Assembly (NCBI RefSeq): GCF_004345675.1
Contig: NZ_SLWU01000004.1
Span: 1-64,000 of the forward strand
Reading direction: 5' to 3'
Length of the DNA: 64,000 nucleotides
Origin: Caldanaerobacter subterraneus
Lineage (GTDB): Bacteria > Bacillota > Thermoanaerobacteria > Thermoanaerobacterales > Thermoanaerobacteraceae
Positions 37,257-47,299 of this stretch are shown piece by piece (positions within the stretch are counted from its first letter, which is position 1; every line of letters starts with the position of its first letter). The position numbers and the translations under genes were made by a program. Below the pieces are notes generated by a model. That model was not told the DNA's origin, made no database searches, and saw nothing but the letters and a program-made list of their open reading frames with translations.

Positions 37257-38624
37257 ATGAAGTTAAATGAGAACATGTTTAGAATGTACGACATAAGAGG
37301 CATATGGGGAGAAGACCTGATTGAAGAGACTGCAGAGGTCATAGGTAAAGCTTTTGGAACTTATGTAAAACAAAAGGGAATTAATAGTGTGCTGGTTGGC
37401 AGAGACAACAGGATTTCTTCAAAGCCCATAAGAGATGCTCTAATAAAGGGACTTACTTCCACTGGTTGTGATGTTTTGGATGTAGGGGTTTTAACGACTC
37501 CAGCCTTTTATTATTCCAATATTTTATACAACTCCCAGGCAGGTATGATGATAACAGCAAGCCACAACCCGCCGCAGTTTAACGGCTTTAAAGTTATGGT
37601 GGGACCTTCTACCATCTATGGTGAAGAGCTTAAGAAAATTTATTACATAGCAGAAAAAGGGGAATTTGAAAAAGGTTCTGGAGAGGTAAAATACGCTTAT
37701 CCCATCAATTCTTACATCAACATGATAAAGGAAAAAGTTAAGCTGGGAGATAGAAAATTAAAAGTTGTTGTGGACTGTGGGAATGGCACTGCTTCGCTTT
37801 TCTATCCAGATGTCATATACAATTTGGGCTGTGAGGTATATCCTCTCTACTGCGAATCAGACCCAACTTTTCCCAATCATTTCCCTGACCCTGTAAAAGA
37901 AGAGAATTTGAAGGATTTGATAGAGGAAGTAAAGAGAGTAAAGGCAGATTTGGGGATAGCTTTTGATGGAGATGGAGACAGGATTGGAGTAGTGGATGAA
38001 AAGGGCAATATAATCTGGGGAGACATGTTGATGATTCTCTACTGGAGAGAAATAATGAAGAAACACCCAGGCGCTGATGCAATTGTGGAAGTGAAGTGTT
38101 CTCAGGCTTTGGTTGAAGAAATTGAGAAACTGGGAGGAAAACCTCTATTTTACAAAACAGGTCATTCCCTCATAAAAGCTAAGATGAAAGAAATAAACGC
38201 AGTTTTCACAGGAGAGATGTCAGGACACATGTTCTTTGCAGATGAGTACTATGGGTTTGACGATGCAGCATATGCGGCTGCAAGGCTTTTGAGAATACTT
38301 TCTAATACGGATGAATCATTATCTGAGCTTTTAGCTGATGTTCCAAAATATCCATCAACTCCTGAGATAAGGCTTGAGTGCAGTGATGAGAGAAAATTTG
38401 ATGTAGTAAAAGGGGTAACGGAGCACTTTAGAGAAAAAGGTTATAACATAATTGATGTTGATGGAGCGAGAGTGCTCTTTGATGGAGGGTGGGGATTGGT
38501 CAGAGCTTCTAATACTGGGCCAGAGCTTATTGTGAGATGTGAAGCGAAGACTCAAGAAAAACTTGAGGAGATTAAAAAAGCACTTTCAGAAGCTTTAGCG
38601 AAGTTTGATGTAAAGTTTGAGTAA
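37257..38624 (+). CDS. Phosphomannomutase/phosphoglucomutase
   Basis: The 455-residue alpha-D-phosphohexomutase has the phosphoserine loop MITASHNPPQFNGFKVM near residue 96, the metal-binding FDGDGDRIGVVDE near 240, the sugar-binding FTGEMSGHMFF near 322 and the phosphate-binding RASNTGPELIVR near 425. It interconverts hexose-6- and hexose-1-phosphates for sugar-nucleotide synthesis. ATG after AAAGGAGGGGTGGTAA. It lies between loaP and galU. Confidence 0.9.
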   Translation: MKLNENMFRMYDIRGIWGEDLIEETAEVIGKAFGTYVKQKGINSVLVGRDNRISSKPIRDALIKGLTSTGCDVLDVGVLTTPAFYYSNILYNSQAGMMITASHNPPQFNGFKVMVGPSTIYGEELKKIYYIAEKGEFEKGSGEVKYAYPINSYINMIKEKVKLGDRKLKVVVDCGNGTASLFYPDVIYNLGCEVYPLYCESDPTFPNHFPDPVKEENLKDLIEEVKRVKADLGIAFDGDGDRIGVVDEKGNIIWGDMLMILYWREIMKKHPGADAIVEVKCSQALVEEIEKLGGKPLFYKTGHSLIKAKMKEINAVFTGEMSGHMFFADEYYGFDDAAYAAARLLRILSNTDESLSELLADVPKYPSTPEIRLECSDERKFDVVKGVTEHFREKGYNIIDVDGARVLFDGGWGLVRASNTGPELIVRCEAKTQEKLEEIKKALSEALAKFDVKFE

Positions 38625-38653
38625 AAAGAGAATAACGGAAGAGGGGAAAGTTG

Positions 38654-39559
38654 ATGAAAATAAAGAAAGCGATAATTCCAGCAGCGGGCCTTGGTACCAG
38701 GTTTTTACCTGCTACCAAGGCTCAGCCTAAAGAAATGCTTCCAATTGTAGACAAGCCTACTATACAATACATAGTAGAAGAAGCAGTGCAGTCTGGAATT
38801 GAGGATATTCTTATAATAACTGGAAGAAATAAAAGAGCCATAGAAGACCATTTTGACAAATCTGTAGAATTGGAGCTAGAATTAAAGAAAAAGAACCAAG
38901 AAAGTTTACTAAGCCTTGTAGAAGATATTAGCAATATGGTCAACATTCACTACATAAGGCAAAAAGAACCTAAAGGCTTGGGGCATGCCATTTACTGTGC
39001 TAAATCTTTTGTTGGGAATGAGCCTTTTGCTGTTCTTTTAGGGGATGATGTTGTAGATGCAAAAGTGCCCGTGCTAAAACAGATGATAGAACAGTTTGAG
39101 AGGTATAATTGCACCATAATTGGAGTGCAGGAAGTGCCTGAAGAGGATGTACATAAATATGGAATTGTAAGTGGTACTTTTATTGAGGATAGGCTATATA
39201 AAGTCAACGATTTGATAGAAAAGCCAAGAAGAGAAGAAGCACCTTCTAATATAGCTATTTTGGGAAGGTATATAATTACACCACGAATATTTGAAATTCT
39301 GGAAAATACTCCTCCCGGTAGAGGAGGAGAAATACAGCTTACAGACGCTTTAAAAACTCTTTTAAATTATGAGGCCATTTACGCCTATAATTTTATAGGC
39401 AAAAGGTATGATGTAGGGGATAAACTGGGCTATCTCATGGCGACTGTGGAATATGCTTTGAAAAGGGAAGATTTGAGAGAGCCTTTTAAAAGGTATTTGT
39501 TGTCTATAACTCAAAGCCTTTTTGAGGAAGAAGAAGCTGCTGTAACTGAAAATAGATAA
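38654..39559 (+). CDS. galU: UTP-glucose-1-phosphate uridylyltransferase
   Basis: The enzyme has 301 residues from the ATG at 38654 (a TTG immediately upstream is possible). It makes UDP-glucose. Signature features are PAAGLGTRFLPATKAQPKEM near the N-terminus, KPTIQYIVEEA, KGLGHAIYCAK near 110, LGDDVVD near 133 and a late GRGGEIQLTDAL. It follows the mutase by 30 bases, giving substrate and product steps side by side. Confidence 0.92.
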   Translation: MKIKKAIIPAAGLGTRFLPATKAQPKEMLPIVDKPTIQYIVEEAVQSGIEDILIITGRNKRAIEDHFDKSVELELELKKKNQESLLSLVEDISNMVNIHYIRQKEPKGLGHAIYCAKSFVGNEPFAVLLGDDVVDAKVPVLKQMIEQFERYNCTIIGVQEVPEEDVHKYGIVSGTFIEDRLYKVNDLIEKPRREEAPSNIAILGRYIITPRIFEILENTPPGRGGEIQLTDALKTLLNYEAIYAYNFIGKRYDVGDKLGYLMATVEYALKREDLREPFKRYLLSITQSLFEEEEAAVTENR

Positions 39560-39579
39560 AGATTATAAGGAGGATAAAA

Positions 39580-40533
39580 ATGGAAGAAGAAATCACACTG
39601 AGGGAATTGATTGAAGTACTTTTGAAGAGAAAGTGGATCATCATTGGCATTACTGTTTTTCTAACCCTTATTGTAGGGCTTTTTAGCTTTTTTGTGATTA
39701 AGCCTACTTATGAGGCAAGTGTAACTATTGCTGTTACTGATGTGACGCCTGCTACAGGTTTTTTTGGTTCAAACACCACAGTTATTTTTTCCGACAAAAA
39801 TACAGGTGTGCCTGTTTTTCAGACTGACACGATAGAAAAGGATATTTCTTTACTGCTTTCTTCACTTTTAAAATACCCTGATATGTCGGTAAATGCCTTT
39901 AAGGAAGAGATTACAAATCCGACAGTACTTATGAATACTATTAATCAACTAAAACTGGACCCTAAAAAATACACTTTAGACAGTTTCAAAAAACAAATTT
40001 CTGCATCTGTTTTAAACAATACTAATCTAATACAAATTACAGTTAAAGAAAATGACCCAAAACTTGCTGCGGATATTGCTAATGCCATAGCTCAGAATTT
40101 TAGAAATTATGTCATTGAAAGAAATGCGAAACAGACTGACAAGCTAATGCAGACTCTTCTCAAGCTCATAGATATGCAAAACGAGAAAATTAAAAAGGTG
40201 CAAGATGAAATTGCAAATTTGACTAGTAGTTCTGACAAACTGGAAAAAGAGCAAAAACAAAAAGAACTATCTCTTTTAAAGAATACAAGGGATATAATGC
40301 TTGAAAAGTACAATATGCTTGAACTAGTCAAAGAGTCAGACTTAGGTAAGCAGAGCATTCTTATTACCAGCAAAGCTTTAGTTCCTGAAAAACCTGTGGC
40401 GCCTAAAAAAATGCTGAACGTATTGATTGCCTTTATATTGGGAGGAATGATTGGAGTATTTGTTGCATTTTTTATGGAGTATTGGGAGAAGACAGAACCT
40501 ACTGAGAAGCATTTTGCGAAAAGTGAAGAATAA
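39580..40533 (+). CDS. Wzz-type polysaccharide chain-length regulator
   Basis: The 317-residue protein has two membrane segments, at about 20-40 and 285-305, flanking an extracytoplasmic domain that ends in a coiled coil (about 190-245), the layout of Wzz/YveK/CapA proteins. N-terminal EITLRELIEVLLKRKW and the proline-rich VPEKPVAPKK before TM2 fit. There is no tyrosine kinase domain and no kinase gene follows. The cluster stops here although such genes usually continue into glycosyltransferases, suggesting a shortened locus. Confidence 0.85.
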   Translation: MEEEITLRELIEVLLKRKWIIIGITVFLTLIVGLFSFFVIKPTYEASVTIAVTDVTPATGFFGSNTTVIFSDKNTGVPVFQTDTIEKDISLLLSSLLKYPDMSVNAFKEEITNPTVLMNTINQLKLDPKKYTLDSFKKQISASVLNNTNLIQITVKENDPKLAADIANAIAQNFRNYVIERNAKQTDKLMQTLLKLIDMQNEKIKKVQDEIANLTSSSDKLEKEQKQKELSLLKNTRDIMLEKYNMLELVKESDLGKQSILITSKALVPEKPVAPKKMLNVLIAFILGGMIGVFVAFFMEYWEKTEPTEKHFAKSEE

Positions 40534-40542
40534 TTTCTTTTG

Positions 40543-40581
40543 CCCGCCTATATATTAATAAAGGAAAGGCGGGATTTTTTT
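40543..40581 (+). terminator. Terminator after the Wzz gene
   Basis: CCCGCC (40543-40548) and GGCGGG (40568-40573) close an A/T-rich loop, followed by ATTTTTTTT. The stem is short but the T-run good. Confidence 0.55.
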
Positions 40582-40950
40582 GAGAAAAAATAGCATATCT
40601 TCTTATAAAATTGCTGCCACTTACATAGGGACAGTTGTAGGAGCAGGGTTTGCTTCGGGACAGGAGATACTGCAGTTTTTTGTGTATCACGGCAAAAAGG
40701 GAATATTGGGACTTTTGATTGTTACTCTCCTTTTTGTATTTTATGGCAATGCTATTTTGTTTTTGGGGAATTGCTTTAGAGCTTCTTCTTACAAAAGAGT
40801 AGTTTTTGTAATTGCAGGGGAATTGCACTGATTTCAAGTAGAGTTGGCTTTGCCAATCTTGTTCACTATCTTTATCCTATCGCTGGGTACGGGGGAATTA
40901 TACTGCTTTTGAGCATAACGTGTAAGATAAATAACTGTCGAAAAATGTAG
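40580..40950 (+). pseudogene. Decayed YkvI-like membrane protein gene
   Basis: The first 83 codons encode two membrane segments with YIGTVVGAGFASGQEILQFF, the start of YkvI-like transporters. After a frame change near 40830 the downstream sequence reads ISSRVGFANLVHYLYPIAGYG and ends at 40948, the C-terminus of the same family. About 200 residues between the parts are missing. It is a deletion remnant. Confidence 0.65.
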
Positions 40951-41000
40951 ACAATTGTGCTAAAATATTTGTTGAGAGAAAAAAGAGCGGAGGGGTGAAA

Positions 41001-41663
41001 TTGGCTAATAAATATTTATACGACAAAAAAACGGTGTGCCCAGTCTGCAAGCAGGAATTTACATATACCAGGGTGAGAACTTCTCAGCTAAAAGTGGAAG
41101 AAAGAGGGAGGGATTTTTACACAAAGTATAAAGATGACATCAATCCTTTTTTCTATGAAGTAATTGTATGTCCAAATTGCGGCTACGCTGCTTTGGAGTC
41201 GGAGTTTGAAAAAATAACTAATGACAAGAGAGAAAAAATTTTATCTTTAGTCAGTGAAAAATGGGTGAAAAGAGAATTTTCGGGAGAAAGAACTCCACAG
41301 AAAGCTTTAGAGGCTTACCTATTGTCCTTGTATTGTTCTCAAATAAAAGAGGACAAGCCCATAGTATTTGCAAAGACGTGTCTTAGAATTGCCTGGATAT
41401 ATAGAATTTTAGGGGATAAGGCTAATGAGGAAAAGTATTTGAAACACGCACTGGATTCCTATGTAAAAGCCTACAGCGGTTCAGATGTATATGAGGAAGA
41501 AATACTTCTAATATACATGATTGGCGAGCTTAACAGGATGTTAGGGAACAAGGAAGAAGCCTTGAAATGGTATAATAAGGTTATACATCACCCTGAAAGG
41601 TCAAGGCATACCATGATAGTGGAGCTTGCGCGGGATGGATGGCACAGCTTGAAGGAAGAATGA
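41001..41663 (+). CDS. DUF2225 protein
   Basis: The protein has 220 residues from TTG at 41001, seven bases after GGAGGGG; a GTG at 40995 is too close to that site. The N-terminus has two zinc-ribbon CxxC pairs (CPVCKQEF and CPNCGYAA) and the remainder is helical and TPR-like. This is the DUF2225 family, whose function is not known. An extended -10, TGCTAAAAT, lies at about 40957-40967. It ends in a terminator. Confidence 0.78.
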   Translation: MANKYLYDKKTVCPVCKQEFTYTRVRTSQLKVEERGRDFYTKYKDDINPFFYEVIVCPNCGYAALESEFEKITNDKREKILSLVSEKWVKREFSGERTPQKALEAYLLSLYCSQIKEDKPIVFAKTCLRIAWIYRILGDKANEEKYLKHALDSYVKAYSGSDVYEEEILLIYMIGELNRMLGNKEEALKWYNKVIHHPERSRHTMIVELARDGWHSLKEE

Positions 41664-41698
41664 GGGCATGTTTTTTAACTTGCCCTCATATTTTATTT
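41661..41698 (+). terminator. Terminator after the DUF2225 gene
   Basis: TGAGGGCA (41661-41668), which contains the stop codon, pairs with TGCCCTCA (41681-41688) and is followed by TATTTTATTT. Confidence 0.7.
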
Positions 41699-41732
41699 AA
41701 GGAGTGAGAAGTTTTGAAGAAGGGGGATTGGG

Positions 41733-44405
41733 ATGGCAAAAGGTACTTCGCAACAGACAATCTATTATTTAGACAAGATAAATTTTAAAGGACTGACTTC
41801 TCAAGAAGCGCAGAAAAGGCTTTTAAAGTACGGTCCAAATGTTTTAGAGGAAGGTGGCAGAGTAAGTCCTATTCAAATTTTTTTAAACCAGTTTCAGGAC
41901 TTTATGGTGATGGTGCTTTTGGCTGCCACTTTGATTTCGGCCCTTATGGGAGAGCTGGCAGATGCCTTGACTATAACTGTAATTGTCATCTTGAATGCGA
42001 TTTTGGGTTTTGTTCAGGAGTATAGGACAGAAAAGTCGCTAGAAGCCCTAAAAAAACTTGCTGCTCCTTCAGCAAAAGTTTTAAGAGATGGGGAGGAGAA
42101 AGAGGTAGAAGCTTCACAGATTGTCATAGACGATGTAATACTTCTGGGAGCAGGAGATAAGGTTCCGGCCGATGCTCTTTTAATAGAAGCTCATAATTTA
42201 GAAGTTGATGAATCAATTCTGACAGGGGAATCAGTGCCTGTCCATAAAGAAGCACCTTTGAATCTGAATAGGACAGCAGTTGAAAGCCGCAACATGGTAT
42301 ATATGGGTACAGTGGTGACAAAAGGCAAGGGGAAAGCAGTTGTCACTGCAACTGGCATGCAGACAGAGATGGGTAAAATCGCTGGGATGATGAAGGAAAT
42401 TGAAGGGGAAGAAACTCCTTTACAAAAAAGGCTTAACAAGCTAGGAAAAGTGTTGGTAGTTTTAGCGCTTTTTATATGCGGCGTTGTCACGGTGATGGGG
42501 ATAATAAGAGGGGCACCTATTTACTACATGTTTTTGTCAGGAGTGAGCCTTGCGGTAGCGGCAATACCGGAAGGGCTTCCTGCTGTTGTTACAATTTCTC
42601 TGGCGATTGGCGTGCAGAGGATGCTTGAGAGAAATGCTTTGATAAGAAAACTGCCAGCGGTGGAAACTCTGGGTTGCACAAATCTGATTTGCACAGATAA
42701 AACCGGCACTTTGACAGAGAATAAAATGACTGTTACAAAGGTGTTTTGCGATGAAGAAGTTTTTGATGTGAGAGGGAAAGAAAATGAGGAGTTAATTAAA
42801 AAGAAAAATATATCTAGAAGTGCTTTAAGAAAGATGTTAGAAATAGGAGCTTTGTGCAACAATGTAAAGGTCAAAAAAGAAAGCATAAAGATAGGAAGAG
42901 AAGTGTTAGAAGAGGATAAGTACATAGGAGACCCTACTGAGGCTGCTATTTTTTCTTTTTCGTTAAAATCAGGCATTTCACAGGATTTTTTGAATAAGAT
43001 AAAGAGAAGTGAGGAAATTCCTTTTGATTCGGAGAGAAAGAGAATGACTGTAATTGTGGAAATAGATGGGGAGAAATACGCTTATACAAAAGGGGCTCCA
43101 GATGTCATATTGGAACTTTGTAGTTTCAAATATGTAAACGAAAAGGAAGTTCCTTTGACGCCTTTTGACAAAAAGAGGGTGCTGGATGTTAATGAATCTT
43201 TTGGGAAAGAGGCTTTGAGAGTTTTAGCTTTTGCCTATAAGAAACTTCCTCCTAAATCTCCGATTATTGCTGAATTTGTAGAAAGGGATCTGGTTTTTGT
43301 AGGGCTAGAAGGTATGATAGACCCTCCAAGAAAAGAGGTATACGATGCGGTTTTAAAGTGCAAGATGGCAGGGATAAAACCTGTCATGATAACGGGAGAC
43401 CATAAAGTTACAGCGACTGCTATAGCGAAAGAACTTAACATACTGGGAGAAGGGGAAAGAGTTATTACAGGCAAAGATTTAGATGAGATGACTGACAAGG
43501 AGTTAGAGAAAACCTGCACAAATGTAAGTGTTTATGCTAGGGTGACTCCTAAGCATAAGTACAGAATTGTAAGGGCTCTTAAAAATAGAGGGTTTACTGT
43601 TGCTATGACAGGGGATGGGGTCAATGACGCTCCGGCTCTGAAAGAGGCGGATATTGGAATTGCTATGGGCAAAGGAGGGACAGAGGTTGCAAAGGAAGCT
43701 TCTTCTATAATTTTATTGGATGATAATTTTGCCACTATTGTTGCAGCTGTTGAAGAAGGAAGAATAATTTATGACAATATAAGGAAATTTATACGCTTTT
43801 TGCTTTCATGCAATTTCGGAGAAGTTTTGACAATGTTTTTTGCAGCCCTTATGTCTCTGAAACTGCCTCTTGTACCCATACAGATATTGATGGTAAATCT
43901 TGTTACAGATGGGCTTCCTGCTCTGGCTTTAGGTCTTGACCCGCCTGAAAAGGACATAATGAGGATGAAGCCAAGAGATGCAAATGAGAGCGTTTTTTCA
44001 AGGGGATTGGGATTGAGGATATTCATAGTTGGGGTTTTAATAGGAATAAGCACTGTAGGGGCATATGTATTTGCACTGGGATACGCTGGCCTTGAAAAAG
44101 CCAGGACTATTGCTTTTGCTACACTAGTTACTGTTGAGATGATACACGCTTTTGAATGTAGGTCTGAAAGACATTTGATTTTTGAACTAGGTTTTTTCAC
44201 CAATCCCTATCTGGTGCTGGCAGTGTTAAGCTCTTTCTTGATTTTTTTATCCACGGTTTACATAAAGCCTCTGGGTGTGATTTTCAAAACAGTGCCTCTT
44301 GATGCTTATGATTGGCTGGTTGTGGTATTTTTCTCATCTATAGAATTTGTCTTCAACAATCTTTACACAGCCTACATAATCCCTCATTTGAGAAAAGAAG
44401 AGTAA
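41733..44405 (+). CDS. Calcium-type P-type ATPase
   Basis: The 890-residue ATPase has the cation N-terminal domain, an actuator motif TGES (LTGESVPV near residue 165), the membrane motif [11 protein letters not shown] near 280 and the phosphorylation site [10 protein letters not shown] near 320, then a nucleotide-binding domain (KGAPDVILE) and [10 protein letters not shown] near 630. About ten membrane helices. The PEGLP motif and size place it with SERCA/PMR1-like Ca2+ (or Mn2+) exporters. Start ATG 41733 after GAAGGGGGATTGGG. It stands alone between two terminators. Confidence 0.92.
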   Translation: MAKGTSQQTIYYLDKINFKGLTSQEAQKRLLKYGPNVLEEGGRVSPIQIFLNQFQDFMVMVLLAATLISALMGELADALTITVIVILNAILGFVQEYRTEKSLEALKKLAAPSAKVLRDGEEKEVEASQIVIDDVILLGAGDKVPADALLIEAHNLEVDESILTGESVPVHKEAPLNLNRTAVESRNMVYMGTVVTKGKGKAVVTATGMQTEMGKIAGMMKEIEGEETPLQKRLNKLGKVLVVLALFICGVVTVMGIIRGAPIYYMFLSGVSLAVAAIPEGLPAVVTISLAIGVQRMLERNALIRKLPAVETLGCTNLICTDKTGTLTENKMTVTKVFCDEEVFDVRGKENEELIKKKNISRSALRKMLEIGALCNNVKVKKESIKIGREVLEEDKYIGDPTEAAIFSFSLKSGISQDFLNKIKRSEEIPFDSERKRMTVIVEIDGEKYAYTKGAPDVILELCSFKYVNEKEVPLTPFDKKRVLDVNESFGKEALRVLAFAYKKLPPKSPIIAEFVERDLVFVGLEGMIDPPRKEVYDAVLKCKMAGIKPVMITGDHKVTATAIAKELNILGEGERVITGKDLDEMTDKELEKTCTNVSVYARVTPKHKYRIVRALKNRGFTVAMTGDGVNDAPALKEADIGIAMGKGGTEVAKEASSIILLDDNFATIVAAVEEGRIIYDNIRKFIRFLLSCNFGEVLTMFFAALMSLKLPLVPIQILMVNLVTDGLPALALGLDPPEKDIMRMKPRDANESVFSRGLGLRIFIVGVLIGISTVGAYVFALGYAGLEKARTIAFATLVTVEMIHAFECRSERHLIFELGFFTNPYLVLAVLSSFLIFLSTVYIKPLGVIFKTVPLDAYDWLVVVFFSSIEFVFNNLYTAYIIPHLRKEE

Positions 44406-44407
44406 AT

Positions 44408-44448
44408 TAAAAGCTGTGGCAGGAAGAAAAAATTTGCCACAGCTTTTA
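44408..44448. terminator. Bidirectional terminator between the ATPase and ndk genes
   Basis: AAAAGCTGTGGCA (44409-44421) and TGCCACAGCTTTT (44435-44447) form a 13-bp stem with A and T runs on both sides. The two genes converge on it. Confidence 0.85.
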
Positions 44449-44451
44449 ATT

Positions 44452-44862
44452 TTAAAGGATGAGTTCAGGAAACCATAATGCTATTTCTCTTTTTGCAGAT
44501 TCCACACTGTCTGAACCGTGCACCACATTGTAAGTGGTGCTGGAAGCAAAGTCTCCTCGTATAGTGCCAGGGAGAGCATCTTCCACTTTTGTCGCTCCGT
44601 TTATCATTCTCACCAGTTTTACAGCATTCTCTCCTTCAAGGACCATAGCAAAAACAGGGCCTGAAGACATGTACTCTATCAAAGGCTTAAAAAAAGGCTT
44701 TCCTTTGTGCTCCTCATAGTGTTTTTCCAGAAGTTCAATTGAAGGTGTGACTACTTTTGCGGCTTTAAGCCTTAACCCCTTGTTTTCATATCTTTTCAGT
44801 ATTTCCCCTATAAGACCCCTCTTTACTCCATCCGGCTTTACAATAGCCAAAGTCACTTCCAT
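44452..44862 (-). CDS. ndk: Nucleoside diphosphate kinase
   Basis: The protein has 136 residues from the ATG at 44862. It transfers phosphate from NTPs to NDPs through the histidine in NVVHGSDS near residue 115. N-terminal MEVTLAIVKPDGVKRGLIGEI and YMSSGPVFAMVLEG fit exactly. A TTG three codons upstream is directly next to the AAAGGA site, so the ATG is preferred. It lies six bases after the DHA2 transporter gene in the same direction. Confidence 0.94.
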   Translation of the reverse strand: MEVTLAIVKPDGVKRGLIGEILKRYENKGLRLKAAKVVTPSIELLEKHYEEHKGKPFFKPLIEYMSSGPVFAMVLEGENAVKLVRMINGATKVEDALPGTIRGDFASSTTYNVVHGSDSVESAKREIALWFPELIL

Positions 44863-44867
44863 AAAAA

Positions 44868-46262
44868 TCAATCCTTTCTTTGTATTTTGATATTGTCTCT
44901 GACAAGAGAAGTAAAGGCGCAGATTACAGAAAAAATTCCTGCAACTATGTATGCTTCTTTAATTGCCCTCATAAATGAAATGTTATAGGGTAAGTTAAAA
45001 GCTTGATAGGCTTTTAACCTGTTGGTGAAAATTGCACCGGCTACAGCGATTCCAATTACCATTCCTACATTTCTCATCGTGGCAAGGGAGGCAGAAGCTA
45101 TACCCAGTCTATTTTTAGGAGCGCTTCCCATTACCGCGCTGTTGTTAGGAGTTTGGAAAATGGCATTTCCTATTCCAAATATAGCAAGACGCCACATGAT
45201 ATCAAACATGGGCGATTTTTCTGTGAGAGTAGCCATTAAAAAGAGAGCCAGAGCCGAAATTAATGCGCCGAAAGTTGAGAGGATTTGAGCTCCATACATA
45301 TCGGCTAGAATTCCGCTTAAAGGAGCTACAATAAACATCATTGCAGGGAAGGAGGTCATAATTATGCCTGCTTTTTCAGTAGAGTAGCCCAGATGTTTCA
45401 GAAGAAAAGGGGTTAAAAAGGTCATCGTGTACTGGGCCATAAAGTTTAAAAGGGTACTTGTGATTCCAAAGGTGAAAGACCTTATTTTAAAAAGTGAGAA
45501 ATCAAACATAGGGAATTCAACCTTGTTTTCTGTACGGATGAAGAGTATGAGAAATACTAAAAAAGCTGCGAAAGAAAAAATGCTTGGCACTGAATACCAG
45601 CCCCATGTTCCACCTTCTGATATAAAAAGCAAAAGGCTTGCTAAAAACATAAAAAAGTAGGTGGAACCATATGGGTCAAATTTTTCTGGCACTCCTTTGT
45701 TTTCAGGTACAACTGTATGGGCCCAAATGTAGCCAATTACACCAATAGGTACGTTTATGTAAAATATAGAAGGCCAACCCAAATATTTTAAGAGAAAACC
45801 TCCCAGAGTAGGTCCAATTGCAAGGCCTATTGAAATTGACATGGCGTTAATGCCTAATGCCTTACCCCTTTCATTTGGTGGAAATACAGAGGTGATTATT
45901 GCAGAAGACATTGACATGAGCATAGCTGCGCCTACTGCTTGAATAGCTCTCATTATTATCAACATATGTATGTTCACAGAAAAGCTTAAAATTAAGGAGG
46001 AAATCGAAAATGTCAAAAGGCCATATTCATATAATTTTTTGTAACCTAGTATGTCTCCAAGCCTTCCAAATGTCATCATTAAACTGCTTACAACAAGGAG
46101 ATATATCATGGAAACCCAGCTTACTGTAGTTATGTTTGTGTGAAAAATCTTTGTGAATTCGGGCATTGCAAGATTTACAACACTTCCATCAATTGGGCCC
46201 ATTATGCTTCCTATGACTACTGCCGATAATATAATCCATTTGTTGTATTGTTTTTGTGCCAT
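44868..46262 (-). CDS. DHA2-type MFS multidrug transporter
   Basis: The 464-residue membrane protein, from an ATG at 46262 after GGAGGGGTACAA, has about 14 transmembrane helices, as in EmrB/QacA drug:proton antiporters. The TM1 motif is MGPIDGSVVNLAMPEF, motif A is FGRLGDILGYKKLY, and motif C-like AIGPTLGGFLLKYLGW follows near residue 150. Substrate unknown. The longer open frame upstream extends into the amj promoter and lacks a ribosome site. It is probably co-transcribed with ndk. Confidence 0.87.
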   Translation of the reverse strand: MAQKQYNKWIILSAVVIGSIMGPIDGSVVNLAMPEFTKIFHTNITTVSWVSMIYLLVVSSLMMTFGRLGDILGYKKLYEYGLLTFSISSLILSFSVNIHMLIIMRAIQAVGAAMLMSMSSAIITSVFPPNERGKALGINAMSISIGLAIGPTLGGFLLKYLGWPSIFYINVPIGVIGYIWAHTVVPENKGVPEKFDPYGSTYFFMFLASLLLFISEGGTWGWYSVPSIFSFAAFLVFLILFIRTENKVEFPMFDFSLFKIRSFTFGITSTLLNFMAQYTMTFLTPFLLKHLGYSTEKAGIIMTSFPAMMFIVAPLSGILADMYGAQILSTFGALISALALFLMATLTEKSPMFDIMWRLAIFGIGNAIFQTPNNSAVMGSAPKNRLGIASASLATMRNVGMVIGIAVAGAIFTNRLKAYQAFNLPYNISFMRAIKEAYIVAGIFSVICAFTSLVRDNIKIQRKD

Positions 46263-46316
46263 TTGTACCCCTCCATCGAAATAAATTATATCACAAAGTT
46301 TGGCAAAAGATAAATG

Positions 46317-46345
46317 TTGAAAAAAAAGGCATTGTAAACTATAAT
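46317..46345 (+). promoter_or_regulatory. Promoter of amj
   Basis: TTGAAA (46317-46322), 17-base spacer and TATAAT (46340-46345), 37 bases before the start. Confidence 0.7.
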
Positions 46346-46382
46346 TATAGGGGAATTTAAAGAGAGAATGGATGGGGAATAG

Positions 46383-47192
46383 ATGATAGATATAAAAAGG
46401 CTTTTGATAGTTGCTTTTTTTACGATGATAATTCATTTTATTGACACCCTTTCTTATTCTATCAGGCCTTCGGGTGTCAGAACAAAAAAGCTTGCTGTTG
46501 CTTTATCGCTTTTTAATATAATGGCTGTAATATCAAGGCTTTCGAACATGATTCAAGCACCTTTTCTTGGAAGCATTGTGGACATGGCGATAAAGATGGA
46601 AAAGGTTGACCTTTTGCAAAATGACATGAGAGTGGTGCTTTTTTCTGCAACTTTAGGGGCTCTGCTAGCAGCTCCTTTAATGCCGACTTTTGTTTCCATA
46701 TTTACCGTTGCAATAAACGGAATGGAAGGAGCAGGTACGGTTCCAAGGTTAATATTGCGGGGTTTCAGGTGGAGCAACCTCAAAAAAATTAAGAAAAAAA
46801 TTGTGATTCCAAGGCTTTCTATGTTAAAAGGTGTTTTTAAAGCGGACATACCCAAAAGTTTTTTGATATACAACGTGATAATTACGTCTATATACACAAC
46901 AGGAGTAATTTCTTCCCTTTACGCTGGAGCTATAATTCCAGAGTACAGGATTACGGCAAGTCAGCTCTCTGGCATTATAAACGGTTTTGCAACAATTTTG
47001 TTTACTGTAGTTGTAGACCCGGTAGCAGCTTTGATTACTGACTTAGCTATGAACGGTAAAAAGACTTTGAAAGATGTGGACAGCATGGTAGTATTGCTTG
47101 TTTTTGGGAAAATTTTGGGTACATTGATTGCGCAGCTTATTTTCCTGCCAGCAGCGAAACTAGTGCTCTTTGTGACAAAGTTGATTGTTTAA
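46383..47192 (+). CDS. amj: Lipid II flippase Amj
   Basis: The 269-residue protein has about six membrane segments: RLLIVAFFTMIIHFIDTLSY at the N-terminus, the basic loop KKIKKKIVIPRLSMLKG near 140, and VVVDPVAALITDLAM near 215. This matches Amj (YdaH), an alternative lipid II flippase of Bacillus and relatives. Single gene with its own promoter. The ATG at 46383 has a modest ribosome site (GGATGGGGAATAG). Confidence 0.85.
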   Translation: MIDIKRLLIVAFFTMIIHFIDTLSYSIRPSGVRTKKLAVALSLFNIMAVISRLSNMIQAPFLGSIVDMAIKMEKVDLLQNDMRVVLFSATLGALLAAPLMPTFVSIFTVAINGMEGAGTVPRLILRGFRWSNLKKIKKKIVIPRLSMLKGVFKADIPKSFLIYNVIITSIYTTGVISSLYAGAIIPEYRITASQLSGIINGFATILFTVVVDPVAALITDLAMNGKKTLKDVDSMVVLLVFGKILGTLIAQLIFLPAAKLVLFVTKLIV

Positions 47193-47299
47193 CGTGAAAA
47201 TAAAAAAATTTTAATACACTTTTAAAAAAAATAGTGTATAATTAAAATTAAATATTGCAAATTTTGATAGCAAATCTGCAATTAAAGGAGATGGGGCAG

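Noticed and set aside
46263-46436. 58-residue N-terminal extension of the DHA2 transporter
   Set aside because: It crosses the amj promoter and has no ribosome site; the ATG at 46262 follows GGAGGGG and begins the family's TM1.
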